Of a DNA stretch of 48,262 nucleotides, positions 16,316-24,419 are shown one piece after another. The translations under genes and the position numbers were made by a program. The stretch comes from JALYNX01 sp040905925 (lineage in GTDB: Bacteria; Actinomycetota; Acidimicrobiia; Spongiisociales; ZC4RG35): assembly GCA_040905925.1 (NCBI GenBank), contig JBBDQO010000031.1, forward strand, positions 1 to 48,262, in the 5' to 3' direction. Every line of letters begins with the position of its first letter. The first letter of the stretch is position 1. The notes under the pieces are model-generated. The model did not search any database and had not been told where the DNA came from. It saw only the letters and a program-made list of their open reading frames with translations.

Positions 16316-19052
16316 GATCGTCCGGGTTATGCCCTCTCGCCCCGGGCAGATCACGCATCCGGGGATGACGCCTCTCGGGAACCGGCTGGACACGCATCCT
16401 GGCATCGACAACGACCACGCCCTCCCCCGGAGGCAACACCTTCACCGGATTGAGATCCATCTCGACCAGCTCGGGCACGACACTGATGAGACCCGAGACC
16501 CTCAACAGAGCTCGCTCCAATTCCGCCACATCGCCCTCGGCGGCGTTGCGATAGCCCTGGAGCAGCCGAAAGCCCTTGGTCTCCCTGATCATTTCCGTTG
16601 CATCGACATCGGTGAGGGGATGGATCCGGAACGCCACGTCTTGAAGAAGCTCGACGTAGACACCGCCGAGACCGAACCCGACGAGGGGGCCGAAGTTCGG
16701 GTCCTGGGTCATCCCGATCAACACCTCGTGGCCGCCGGCGACGAACTTCTGGACCAGGGCCCCGTCCGCATCGAAGACCACTTTGGTGACGGAGTCGTAG
16801 GCAGCGCTCACCTCTTCGCCCTGGACCCCGAGCACGACTCCCCCGACATCCGACTTGTGGAGGGCCGACTCGGAGATCACCTTGACCACCACTGGCCCAC
16901 CTATCGCCGCTGCGGCATCGACGGCCTCCTGTGGCGAGTGGGCGACCGACGACCGCGGCACCCGCAGGCCCGCGGCAGTGAGAACCGCGTCGACCTGTTC
17001 GGGCTCCAACCAGGCCCCGGTGGCAGGGACCCTCTCCAACGCGCCGTCGATGGTCGCCCTGATCGCCGCCTCCTCATCGCCGTCCAGCCGCGCCTCCATT
17101 CCGGGGTCGCGTTGACGCCACACCCCATGAGCCACCGCTCGAGCGAGGGCGTGAGCCGCAGCCTCCGGAAACATGTAGGTGGGAATGGCGCGCCGACCCT
17201 CGGCGCCAGCCAGATAGCGAGACGTGTCCCCACTGTGCATGAAGACCGAGAGCAGAGCCACTTCCCCGTTGTACCGCTCCTGACACCGGCTGAGGGCAGC
17301 GGCCACCCCCTGGGCGCCCTCCGAAGACGTCGGGACATAGATCACCATCACCGAGTCCACCTCGCCGGACTCCAGGAGCAACGAGACCGCATGGTCGAAC
17401 TCGTTTGGCCCACCGGAAGCGATCAGATCGACCGGGTTCCTGGTGGAGGCCTCCGCCGGCAGCTGGCTCCCGATCTCGGTCCTGAGCTCCGGTGACAACT
17501 CTGGCAACACCAAGCCAATCGCTTCGAGAGCATCGGCAGCAAGAATCGCCGGGCCACCGGCATTGGAGACGATCCCAACCCGGTTTCCCAAGGGAATCGG
17601 CTGATTGGCGAGAAGACTGGCGGCTGAGAACAGCTCCTCGATGGTGTCGACCCGGATCACCCCCGCCTGACGGAACAGGGCCTGGACCGCCACATCCGAA
17701 GAGGCCAGGGCGCCGGTGTGCGACGAGGCGGCGAGACTCCCCGCCGAGGTCCTCCCCGACTTGACCGCGATGATCGGCTTGCGGCGACCGATCCGACGCG
17801 CGATCCGGGAGAACTTCTTGGGGTTGCCGAAGGACTCCAGATAGAGGGTGATGACGTCGGTTTGAGGATCGTCCTCCCAGGCGAGCAGCAGGTCGTTGCC
17901 GCTGACATCGGCTTTGTTGCCTACCGAGACGAACTGGGAGATGCCGATGTTGGCTTGTCTGGCGTAGTCGAGGATGGCGATTCCGAGCGCACCGGATTGG
18001 CTCGACATCGCCACATTCCCAGCCGGGGGATAGACGGGGGCAAAGGTCCCGTTGAGCTGCACCGATGAGACCGTGTTCAACAGGCCCATGCAGTTGGGCC
18101 CCACCATTCTCATTCCCGAGTCGCGCACGATCTCGAGCAGTTCGTGTTCGAGGATGGCGCCCTCGGGGCCCACCTCGGAGAAGCCGGCCGAGATGACGAC
18201 GATTCCCCTCACCCCCGCTTCGGCGCATTGACGTGCCACGTCGATCACGAATGGCTGTGGCACGACGATGTAGGCGAGGTCAACCTCATCGGGGACTTCG
18301 AGGATTGTCGCGTAGGCGCGCACCGAGCTGATCACCTTGGCCTTGGGATTGACCGGATAGAGGGGGCCGGTGAACCCGGTAGAGAGGATGTTGTGGAACA
18401 ACCTGCCCCCTATCGAGGCGGGGTCACTCGAGGCCCCGATCACCGCCACCGACCTGGGGAAGAACAGCGGCAACAGGGAGGCGGCCACGGCGCGCTTCTC
18501 GCGCTCCGCCTCCGCCTCGAGCAGGCCCTCGCTCTCGGCAACGGGGAAATCGACCGTGAACACGCCTTCATCCATGGTGCGGGTCATCTCATAGCCCGAG
18601 TTGCGAAACAACCGCATCATCTGACGGTTTTCGGGCAGGACGTAGGCATGGAACCGCTCGATGCCGTGCGACCTGGCATGGTTGGTCAACAGTTGGAGGA
18701 GCTGGGTGCCCACCCCCCGGCCCTGATGCTTGTCGGCCACGGCGAATGCCACTTCGGCCGCTGTGGAGTCGTGACCCTCACGGTCGTAACGGGCCACCGC
18801 GATCATCCTGCCCCCGAGCATGGCGATCAGCGCCATCCGGTCTGCGTAGTCGACCTCGGTGAAGAACGCGACTTCCTCTGGTTCGAGTGTCTCTTTGATC
18901 CGAAAGAACCTGAAATAGCGCGACTCGGGGCCGAGAGTCTCGAAGAAGTCACGGATCAGCCCGGCGTCCTCGGGTTTGATCGGGCGCACCCTGGCCCCGC
19001 CGCCGTCGCGGAGCACGATGTCCAACTCGTATTCGGATGGGTACTCAGCCAT
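16308..19052 (-). CDS. GNAT acetyltransferase/NDP-forming acyl-CoA synthetase fusion (PatA-like)
   Basis: The product is 914 residues. N-terminal GNAT domain (about 10-172) with the acetyl-CoA motif HQGRGVGTQLLQLL; CoA-binding Rossmann domain from RSVAVIGASSDPASIGG (about 200); succinyl-CoA-ligase-like domains with the histidine His445 in ASSHTGALASSD; C-terminal ATP-grasp (about 690-914) with GPVVVKVISESALHKSDVGG. GNAT-first order is that described for the actinobacterial lysine acetyltransferase PatA, the reverse of enterobacterial Pat. Likely role: acetylation control of acyl-CoA synthetases. The conserved His leaves open real ADP-forming acyl-CoA synthetase activity. ATG 19052 is chosen because the next 78 codons upstream are low-complexity read-through. 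Confidence 0.88.
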   Translation of the reverse strand: MAEYPSEYELDIVLRDGGGARVRPIKPEDAGLIRDFFETLGPESRYFRFFRIKETLEPEEVAFFTEVDYADRMALIAMLGGRMIAVARYDREGHDSTAAEVAFAVADKHQGRGVGTQLLQLLTNHARSHGIERFHAYVLPENRQMMRLFRNSGYEMTRTMDEGVFTVDFPVAESEGLLEAEAEREKRAVAASLLPLFFPRSVAVIGASSDPASIGGRLFHNILSTGFTGPLYPVNPKAKVISSVRAYATILEVPDEVDLAYIVVPQPFVIDVARQCAEAGVRGIVVISAGFSEVGPEGAILEHELLEIVRDSGMRMVGPNCMGLLNTVSSVQLNGTFAPVYPPAGNVAMSSQSGALGIAILDYARQANIGISQFVSVGNKADVSGNDLLLAWEDDPQTDVITLYLESFGNPKKFSRIARRIGRRKPIIAVKSGRTSAGSLAASSHTGALASSDVAVQALFRQAGVIRVDTIEELFSAASLLANQPIPLGNRVGIVSNAGGPAILAADALEAIGLVLPELSPELRTEIGSQLPAEASTRNPVDLIASGGPNEFDHAVSLLLESGEVDSVMVIYVPTSSEGAQGVAAALSRCQERYNGEVALLSVFMHSGDTSRYLAGAEGRRAIPTYMFPEAAAHALARAVAHGVWRQRDPGMEARLDGDEEAAIRATIDGALERVPATGAWLEPEQVDAVLTAAGLRVPRSSVAHSPQEAVDAAAAIGGPVVVKVISESALHKSDVGGVVLGVQGEEVSAAYDSVTKVVFDADGALVQKFVAGGHEVLIGMTQDPNFGPLVGFGLGGVYVELLQDVAFRIHPLTDVDATEMIRETKGFRLLQGYRNAAEGDVAELERALLRVSGLISVVPELVEMDLNPVKVLPPGEGVVVVDARMRVQPVPERRHPRMRDLPGARGHNPDDLS

Positions 19053-19197
19053 TGGAAGTCCAGGGCATGACGGTAACCGAGTCGGCGTGGGCTCCGGGCG
19101 TCCCCCGTCTCGACAGGATGTCGGATTACACTTTCGACACGGGGTTGAATCTGTGTGGGAAGGTGGTGCTCCTTGGAGAAAGATCAGGCCTCGTTCA

Positions 19198-19264
19198 TCG
19201 TGGGGCCCGGGCCCGGTTCCTCTCCCCGCCCCCCCCCCCCCGCCCACCGGCCCGGGTCCCACGA
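19198..19264. repeat. Long GC hairpin enclosing a 13-C homopolymer
   Basis: Inverted repeat. Bases 19198-19213 pair with 19249-19264 (16 pairs, one of them G-T), then a one-base bulge, then three more pairs (19215-19217 with 19246-19248). The 28-base loop holds C4-G-C13-G-C3, with the 13 C at 19229-19241. The opposite strand is therefore a G-quadruplex candidate. It lies in the 256-base spacer between two divergent genes, so it is not at a gene end. The rest of the spacer shows nothing definite apart from the -10 element listed next. Confidence 0.85.
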
Positions 19265-19287
19265 CCTTTCTGACCGACCCAACCACG

Positions 19288-19293
19288 TAGAAT
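19288..19293 (+). promoter_or_regulatory. Possible -10 element TAGAAT
   Basis: A TAGAAT hexamer lies 15 bases before the ATG at 19309, downstream of the GC hairpin. If used, the transcript would start a few bases before the ATG, giving a near-leaderless mRNA. No convincing -35 box is seen. Confidence 0.3.
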
Positions 19294-19308
19294 CCGAAGT
19301 GATCCGAT

Positions 19309-19620
19309 ATGGACCTCGTCGGCCTCTTCCTCTCGATGCGCTGGATCGCAACAGTGCTCGCCGTCCTCCTCGTCTTTCACCTCATCGGGGTGTGGATGGA
19401 GCGTCGTGGCTGGATCTACTACCGCAAGCCGGGTCGACGCCACGGTTACGGGATGGCGTTGTCCAACGCGATGGCTGAGTTCGACGCGGTGCTCAATCCT
19501 GCATCCGAGCATCGCGTAATCGAAGAACGTCACCAGGACGCCATGCGATATGTGGTTGAGATCTCAGAACTCGAAGACGACGGTCCGGAACCGGGTGAAT
19601 TTCCCGGTCCGGTCACTTGA
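19309..19620 (+). CDS. Small membrane protein, possibly DUF6191-like
   Basis: The product is 103 residues. One transmembrane helix (about residues 10-28) is followed by a basic patch (ERRGWIYYRKPGRRHGYG) and a C-terminal segment, FDAVLNPASEHRVIEERHQD, ending in an acidic Pro/Gly-rich tail. The middle (FDAVLNP...EER) resembles small actinobacterial DUF6191 proteins; this is a weak recognition from memory. No function is known. ATG 19309 has no clear ribosome-binding site. It is followed after 34 bases by the SGNH-hydrolase-like gene. Confidence 0.65.
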   Translation: MDLVGLFLSMRWIATVLAVLLVFHLIGVWMERRGWIYYRKPGRRHGYGMALSNAMAEFDAVLNPASEHRVIEERHQDAMRYVVEISELEDDGPEPGEFPGPVT

Positions 19621-19654
19621 GGTAGACGCCGCGACAAAGGCCACAGCCTCCGGC

Positions 19655-20380
19655 GTGAGGCGAGTCGCCTCGCTGCTGCTGGCCCTTTCCCTTCTCGCAG
19701 GCTGTCTGCCAAAGGAGCCGGATGCCTCGGTCCTGTTCATCGGCAACAGTTACACCTTCTACAACAACCTGCCGCAGATGGTCTCGGACCTCGCCGATTC
19801 GGCAGGCCAGCGAATCGAGGTCGATTCGGTCGCCGTGGCCGGAGCCTGGCTGGAGGACCATATCCGGGAGGGCACGGCCGGGGAACGGATCAGGTCCGGG
19901 GACTTCGACTATGTCGTGATCCAGGAACAGTCGGCCGTTCCCTCCGACCCCAACCTGGCGCGCGAGCGGATGTACCCGGCCGCGATCGCCCTTGCATCCG
20001 ACGCCGCACTCTCCGGGGCCTCGCTCGTTCTCTTCGAGACCTGGGGGCATCTCTCGGGCTTCTCCCAGACCGGGCACTCCAGCTATCAGTCGATGCAGAA
20101 CGCCATCAACTCCACATATCACGAGCTTTCGGACCTCCTGGGCAAACCGCTGGCTCCCGTCGGGGAGGCGTGGCAGATCTCACTCACCTCCGCCCGCGGG
20201 ATTCGACTTCACCAGTCGGACAGGTCACACCCCACTCTTGAGGGGTCTTATCTGGCGGCTCTGGTCATCACGGCGACGATCACCGGTGAGTCACCCGATG
20301 ACATGACCGCCGACCTCGGGGTGCCCACCGCGGTGGCAAACTTGCTTCGGGAGTACGCAACGACGGCGGTGGCCGGATGA
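19655..20380 (+). CDS. SGNH/GDSL-hydrolase-like lipoprotein
   Basis: Exported lipoprotein of 241 residues. It has a basic start, a hydrophobic core and the lipobox SLLAGC. The mature protein opens with SVLFIGNSYTFYNNLPQM, the block I serine motif in the form found in DUF4886-type SGNH proteins. The catalytic Asp-His pair is likely in SDRSHPTLEGSYLAAL near the C-terminus. It is probably an esterase or acyl/carbohydrate deacylase acting on the cell surface; the substrate is unknown. GTG 19655 is chosen because it gives a standard signal peptide; the frame is open upstream through the end of the previous gene. Confidence 0.78.
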   Translation: MRRVASLLLALSLLAGCLPKEPDASVLFIGNSYTFYNNLPQMVSDLADSAGQRIEVDSVAVAGAWLEDHIREGTAGERIRSGDFDYVVIQEQSAVPSDPNLARERMYPAAIALASDAALSGASLVLFETWGHLSGFSQTGHSSYQSMQNAINSTYHELSDLLGKPLAPVGEAWQISLTSARGIRLHQSDRSHPTLEGSYLAALVITATITGESPDDMTADLGVPTAVANLLREYATTAVAG

Positions 20381-20604
20381 GTCATGCGCTCTGGTCGGGT
20401 GTCTACCAAAGTCGGCACCAGGGGGAACGAAGCGATCGGGTCGAGGATCGTTAGGCGCGGCGCCACGTTGAGGCGGTCTACTCAAATGGGGCGGGGGAGG
20501 GTGGAAGTTCGTCTCGGCCCCCCGGGGCTGGAAGCAGGTCGATCCTGAGCTCGAGGGCCCAGGACAGGACATCTCCGAGGAAGGCCCAGGATTCGCCACG
20601 GATC
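20381..20604. other. Non-coding stretch with possible gene remnants
   Basis: No convincing gene. A 46-codon frame on the minus strand (about 20478-20615) reads with protein-like composition (GESWAFLGDVLSWALELRI) but is cut by a stop upstream and has no ribosome-binding site. The plus-strand frame over the same bases (WKQVDPELEGPGQDISEEG) is also open for a short distance and then stops. Either may be a decayed gene fragment. Confidence 0.4.
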
Positions 20605-21111
20605 TTGCGTCCCAACTGTGCACTACGTGGTAAATCAGACGGCCCCCTCTACGAAAGCGTCGAACAACTCGCCGTGGACACGGATCTAGTCATCCGAGGG
20701 CGAGTTACTGGTGTCCTCACCGAATTCGAGGACGGTGTCGGAGAACCAGCTTTCGATGAACGTGGAGACCCTTTGCCGAAAGTGAAAAAGCTAGTGATCG
20801 AGGTCGAGGTTCTGCGCATCATGCAGGGAACGACTGACCGAGTTCGAGTCCCGGTTGTTGTAAACGACACGACAGGAATGGTTGCCCCAGATACTCCAAC
20901 GCTGCGAGAGGGGGAAGAAGTCGTGCTATTCCTCTTCGACGTCCCTGCCGAACGGGGGTCGGTTGAGATCCAAGAGCAGGATGGCGCATTCGGTGGGCTC
21001 TTCGGAGTTGTTGGCGGGAGCCAGGGAGTATTCGACGTGATCGGGGACGTTGCAATCTCGCGTTCAGACGTCGAGCCTCTAAGGATGGACGTCGCTGAGT
21101 ATCGAGGTTGA
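20605..21111 (+). CDS. Hypothetical protein, probably lacking its original N-terminus
   Basis: The product is 168 residues. The core YESVEQLAVDTDLVIRGRVT and VEVLRIMQGTTDRVRVPVVV looks like a family of exported proteins that normally begin with a signal peptide or lipobox; none is present here. Base composition is visibly lower in GC than that of its neighbours (for example codons GAA, GTT, GTA and AAA are common). The TTG start is weak. The gene sits alone between a non-coding stretch and the 3' end of a tRNA gene, a place where transferred DNA often lands. It may be a fragment or acquired gene. The function is unknown. Confidence 0.5.
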   Translation: MRPNCALRGKSDGPLYESVEQLAVDTDLVIRGRVTGVLTEFEDGVGEPAFDERGDPLPKVKKLVIEVEVLRIMQGTTDRVRVPVVVNDTTGMVAPDTPTLREGEEVVLFLFDVPAERGSVEIQEQDGAFGGLFGVVGGSQGVFDVIGDVAISRSDVEPLRMDVAEYRG

Positions 21112-21191
21112 GCGCGGCAGAAACGGACGAGAACATAGCGCGGCTCCGTTTGAGACTCCGGTCCTCCGTCATCTCGCCCCGACTCACACGG

Positions 21192-21276
21192 TGCCCGGGG
21201 TGGGATTCGAACCCACACGAGCCGAAACGGCTCAAGGGGGTTTAAGCCCCTCGCGTCTGCATTCCGCCACCCGGGC
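21192..21276 (-). tRNA. tRNA-Leu (anticodon UAA)
   Basis: The sequence folds as a class II tRNA. The acceptor is GCCCGGG/CCCGGGC with discriminator A. The D arm contains GGCGGAATGCAGACGC. The anticodon stem AGGGG/CCCCT encloses the loop CTTAAAC, giving anticodon TAA. The long variable arm has stem GAGCC/GGCTC and the T arm is GTGGG-TTCGAAT-CCCAC. The 3' CCA is not encoded. It reads UUA, which is a rare codon in such a GC-rich genome. It lies just downstream of ppx on the same strand. Confidence 0.96.
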
Positions 21277-21288
21277 TTGGGTGAATGG

Positions 21289-22161
21289 TCAGGGTAAAGC
21301 CAACAGAGTCATGGCGACACCATCGAGGGTGTCATGCCCCGAGACAATGGCACTGTCGGCGCCCAGAGCATCCATGACCCCCTCGGCCACCAGGACCCCG
21401 CCGAGGATGACAGGAGCCCGTTTCGGGTCCAGACCGGGAAGATCCGCGGTTTCCTCGACTGTGAGGAGAGCCATGATGTCGACGATCCTCCCCACCTCGG
21501 CCCGGGTGACCTCACGGCCATGAACCGGGGTGCCCCGAGGCAGGGCGCGTGCCACAGACGCCAGGCTGGTCCAGGTCCCGGCTACGCCGATCAACGAGCC
21601 GAACTCGATTGGCGGCAGACTCGAGAACTCTTGTCCAATGGTGGCCCGGGCCGCGGCGACCTGGTCGCGGGGTGCCGGTCGGTCCGGGATGGCTCGTTCG
21701 GTGATTCGCACCGAGCCGATGTCGATCGACACCCCGCTGTCTTCGGTCACGAACTCTGTGCTCCCGCCGCCGATGTCGGAGACGACCACCGGAGTCGGGC
21801 CCTCGAAGCCCCGGACCGCGCCCTGATAGGCGAACCGGGCTTCCTCCTCACCCGAGATCAAGGTGGGTCGGACGTCGATCATCTCCTCGACGCGGTCGAA
21901 AAACCCTTCCCGGTTGGCGGCATCCCGGGAAGCGGACGTCGCGATCGCCATTCGCTTCGACACCCCGGCCTCCTCCATCAACCGCCCATATCGGTTCAGA
22001 ACCACCAAGGTCTCGACGATCCGGGACTCGGATAGGACCCCGCTGCTGTCAACCCCGCTTCCCAACCCGGTGACCTCCTCCCAACGCTCCAAGTCCTTGG
22101 TCCCGTCTGTGATCAGAAGCCGAATCGAGTTGGTCCCGATGTCGACCACCCCCACGATCAT
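21289..22161 (-). CDS. Exopolyphosphatase/pppGpp-phosphohydrolase family protein (Ppx/GppA)
   Basis: The product is 290 residues, the short actinobacterial form. It has the actin-like ATPase fold, with VVDIGTNSIRLLI (phosphate 1) at the N-terminus, ISGEEEARFAYQGA in the middle and the phosphate 2 motif VVVSDIGGGSTEF. It hydrolyses polyphosphate ends and/or (p)ppGpp; the preference cannot be read here. ATG 22161 overlaps the DUF501 stop (ATGA). The open frame upstream is only a shadow. It is the last protein gene of the mfd-eno-ppx run before the tRNA. Confidence 0.92.
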   Translation of the reverse strand: MIVGVVDIGTNSIRLLITDGTKDLERWEEVTGLGSGVDSSGVLSESRIVETLVVLNRYGRLMEEAGVSKRMAIATSASRDAANREGFFDRVEEMIDVRPTLISGEEEARFAYQGAVRGFEGPTPVVVSDIGGGSTEFVTEDSGVSIDIGSVRITERAIPDRPAPRDQVAAARATIGQEFSSLPPIEFGSLIGVAGTWTSLASVARALPRGTPVHGREVTRAEVGRIVDIMALLTVEETADLPGLDPKRAPVILGGVLVAEGVMDALGADSAIVSGHDTLDGVAMTLLALP

Positions 22162-22676
22162 GGGTTGCTCACCCAGGCCGGGTTGATGGCTCCATCGATG
22201 ACACATGGCACCTGGCAATCGAGGGGCTCGATCCAGGAGGCGACCAACTCGCCCACTGGGTTGGCCCCACCCGATCGGGTGTGGGCGTAATGGGCGTGCA
22301 GGCATTTCACCCCCACACTGCTGCCTCCGACCCCGCCGGAGGGGGCCGGCGATGCCCCATTGGGGATCAAGTCGTCACGTTGGGCGGCATAGGAGTCATG
22401 GGCTGCCTCCAGCCTCCGGCCGAACTCGGGATCGGCCGCCGCCTTCTGCTCCATGCGCTTCACCCCGCCGGCGCCTTCGAGACGACCGATCCGAGTCGTC
22501 GCCAAGGGGCAGGTCAGCCAGTAAAGGGTGGGAAATGGGGTGCCGTCGTCGAGGATAGGGGGCACCTCGACCACCACGGGAAGATCGAGGTGACATCGGG
22601 AAACCGTCCTGGAATCGGCGCGGAGCGGCCGTCCGATCTGGGCCTCGATGACCCCGCGGTCATCCGTTCCAGTCAC
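22158..22676 (-). CDS. DUF501 family protein
   Basis: The product is 172 residues. DUF501 hallmarks are visible: VIEAQIGRPLRA, DDGTPFPTLYWLTCP, GRLEGAGGVKRME and a late VKCLHAHYAHT with a cysteine-histidine pair. The family is almost always found between ftsB and ppx in actinobacteria, as here. No biochemical function is established. The start at 22676 overlaps the ftsB stop, and its end overlaps ppx. Confidence 0.92.
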   Translation of the reverse strand: MTGTDDRGVIEAQIGRPLRADSRTVSRCHLDLPVVVEVPPILDDGTPFPTLYWLTCPLATTRIGRLEGAGGVKRMEQKAAADPEFGRRLEAAHDSYAAQRDDLIPNGASPAPSGGVGGSSVGVKCLHAHYAHTRSGGANPVGELVASWIEPLDCQVPCVIDGAINPAWVSNP

Positions 22677-23092
22677 CCGGTTGAATCTAGGTCGCCCCCG
22701 GTGATGAAATTCCAGATGTGGTCGACCCAGGTCTTGTCCGAAAGCTCGGGAAGCTGAGACACCTCAGGCTGCGCAGCCTGGGCTCCCGGCGGGTCGAGCA
22801 CCACATAGGCGACTTCGCCCTCGCGCACGTACCCCAGTTTGTCCCGGGCCAGCCGTTCGATCTCCTCGGGTGTGTTGAGGGCCTCCACGTCGGCCGCTAA
22901 CACCTCGTTCTGGGCCTCGAGAGATGCGAGATCATCCCGCGCCGCCTCCACCTGGCGCCGGGAGTCGAGTATCTGGCGATAGGGCACCACCTGGGTGAGG
23001 AAGGCGGCACCCATCAGGATGAACAGAAGCGTCACCAGGGCCACCCCGGAGCGGCTGCGCATCCTCACCGGGACCTTCGGAAGGTCGACCAT
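22673..23092 (-). CDS. Septum formation initiator, FtsB/DivIC family
   Basis: Small bitopic division protein. It has a basic N-terminus, one transmembrane helix (about residues 17-35), a coiled coil (RRQVEAARDDLASLEAQNEV) and the conserved ALNTPEEIERLARDKLGYVREGE segment. It bridges FtsL and FtsQ in the divisome. ATG 23092 overlaps the end of eno by 28 bases; ATG 23062, right after the eno stop, is an alternative that keeps the transmembrane helix. It is downstream of eno, as in most actinobacteria. Confidence 0.9.
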   Translation of the reverse strand: MVDLPKVPVRMRSRSGVALVTLLFILMGAAFLTQVVPYRQILDSRRQVEAARDDLASLEAQNEVLAADVEALNTPEEIERLARDKLGYVREGEVAYVVLDPPGAQAAQPEVSQLPELSDKTWVDHIWNFITGGDLDSTG

Positions 23093-24345
23093 CCCGCATA
23101 CCTGGCCTCGTTTCCAAGACTCTCCTCGATCCGCAACAACTGGTTGTATTTGGCGGTTCGCTCTCCGCGTGCCGGCGCCCCCGACTTGATCTGACCGGCG
23201 TTGGTGGCCACCACGAGATGGGAGATGTAGCTGTCCTCGGTTTCACCAGACCGATGACTCACCATCAACCCGTAGGAGGCGTTCTTCGCAGTCGCCATTG
23301 TGTGCAACGTCTCCGAGACCGAGCCGATCTGATTGAGTTTGATCAGGATGGCGTTCGCCGCGCCCTCAGCGATGCCCTTCCGAAGGAACTCCTCGTTGGT
23401 GACGAAGAGGTCGTCTCCAACCAGCTGGACACGGCGACCGATCTGCTTGGTCAGTTGCTTCCAGCCCTCCCAGTCGTCTTCGGCCATCCCGTCCTCTACT
23501 AGGACCAGCGGGTAGCGCTCCACGAGATCCACCAGGTAGGCCACCATCTCCTCGGAGGAGAGGTCGCGGCCGTCCAGCTCGTAGCGGCCTTCACGGTGGA
23601 TCTCGGTCGCGGCCACATCTACGGCGAGCGCGATCTCGTCACCGAGCTTGTAGCCGGCGACGTCGATCGCTTCCACCAGAAGCTCGAGAGCCGACTCGTT
23701 GGTAGGAAGGTCGGGGGCGAACCCGCCCTCGTCACCGACATTGGTGCCCAGGCCCCGGCCCCCGATCACCCTCTTCAGGGCTTGATAGACCTCGGCCCCG
23801 GCGCGCAGTGCCTCAGAGAATGAGGGGAGCCCTCCGGGGACCACCATGAATTCCTGGATGTCGACCGAGTTGGCGGCGTGAACCCCCCCGTTGAGCACGT
23901 TGAGACAGGGGACTGGCAGGGTCCTGGCCGCCGGACCCCCCAGATACCTGTAGAGGGCCAGCCCGAGCGTGGCCGCCGCCGCCCGGGACACCGCCATCGA
24001 GACGGCGAGGATGGAGTTGGCGCCCAGGTTGGCCTTGTTCGGCGTGGCGTCGAGGTCCAGCATTGCCTGGTCGATGTGCTCCTGGCGGGTGGCATCCACC
24101 CCGATCAGGGCCGGGGCGAGCACCTCTCGGATGTTGGCCACCGCCTGGGTGACCCCTTTGCCGCCCCATCGCTCACCGCCGTCACGCAGTTCGATCGCCT
24201 CCATGGCCCCGGTCGAGGCCCCGGAGGGGACGATGGCTCTACCGAATCCGCCACCAGCGGTCAGGACCTCGGCTTCCACGGTGGGATTACCCCGGGAGTC
24301 GAGGACCTGGCGTGCGTGTATCCGCTCGATGGTGGTCTTGTTCAT
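23065..24345 (-). CDS. eno: Enolase
   Basis: Glycolytic 2-phosphoglycerate hydratase, 426 residues. Family motifs: IHARQVLDSRGNPTVEAEV at the N-terminus, GANSILAVSMA, and the enolase signature ILIKLNQIGSVSET followed by SHRSGETEDSYISHLVVA. These contain the catalytic lysine and the metal-binding acidic residues. ATG 24345 is supported by the family N-terminus, but the leader is pyrimidine-rich (CCTCCACC) with no Shine-Dalgarno sequence. It lies between mazG and ftsB. Confidence 0.98.
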   Translation of the reverse strand: MNKTTIERIHARQVLDSRGNPTVEAEVLTAGGGFGRAIVPSGASTGAMEAIELRDGGERWGGKGVTQAVANIREVLAPALIGVDATRQEHIDQAMLDLDATPNKANLGANSILAVSMAVSRAAAATLGLALYRYLGGPAARTLPVPCLNVLNGGVHAANSVDIQEFMVVPGGLPSFSEALRAGAEVYQALKRVIGGRGLGTNVGDEGGFAPDLPTNESALELLVEAIDVAGYKLGDEIALAVDVAATEIHREGRYELDGRDLSSEEMVAYLVDLVERYPLVLVEDGMAEDDWEGWKQLTKQIGRRVQLVGDDLFVTNEEFLRKGIAEGAANAILIKLNQIGSVSETLHTMATAKNASYGLMVSHRSGETEDSYISHLVVATNAGQIKSGAPARGERTAKYNQLLRIEESLGNEARYAGWSTFRRSR

Positions 24346-24419
24346 GGGTGAGGTGGAGGACAGGTGCCCGGCGCCGCCAAGCTACCACCGACCGGGTTTT
24401 GTTCCGGCGACCCCGAGAA

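Noticed and set aside
19053..19286. Extension of the acetyltransferase fusion upstream to 19286
   Set aside because: The extra 78 codons run through the C13 hairpin and read as Gly/Pro low complexity; the GNAT domain is complete from 19052.
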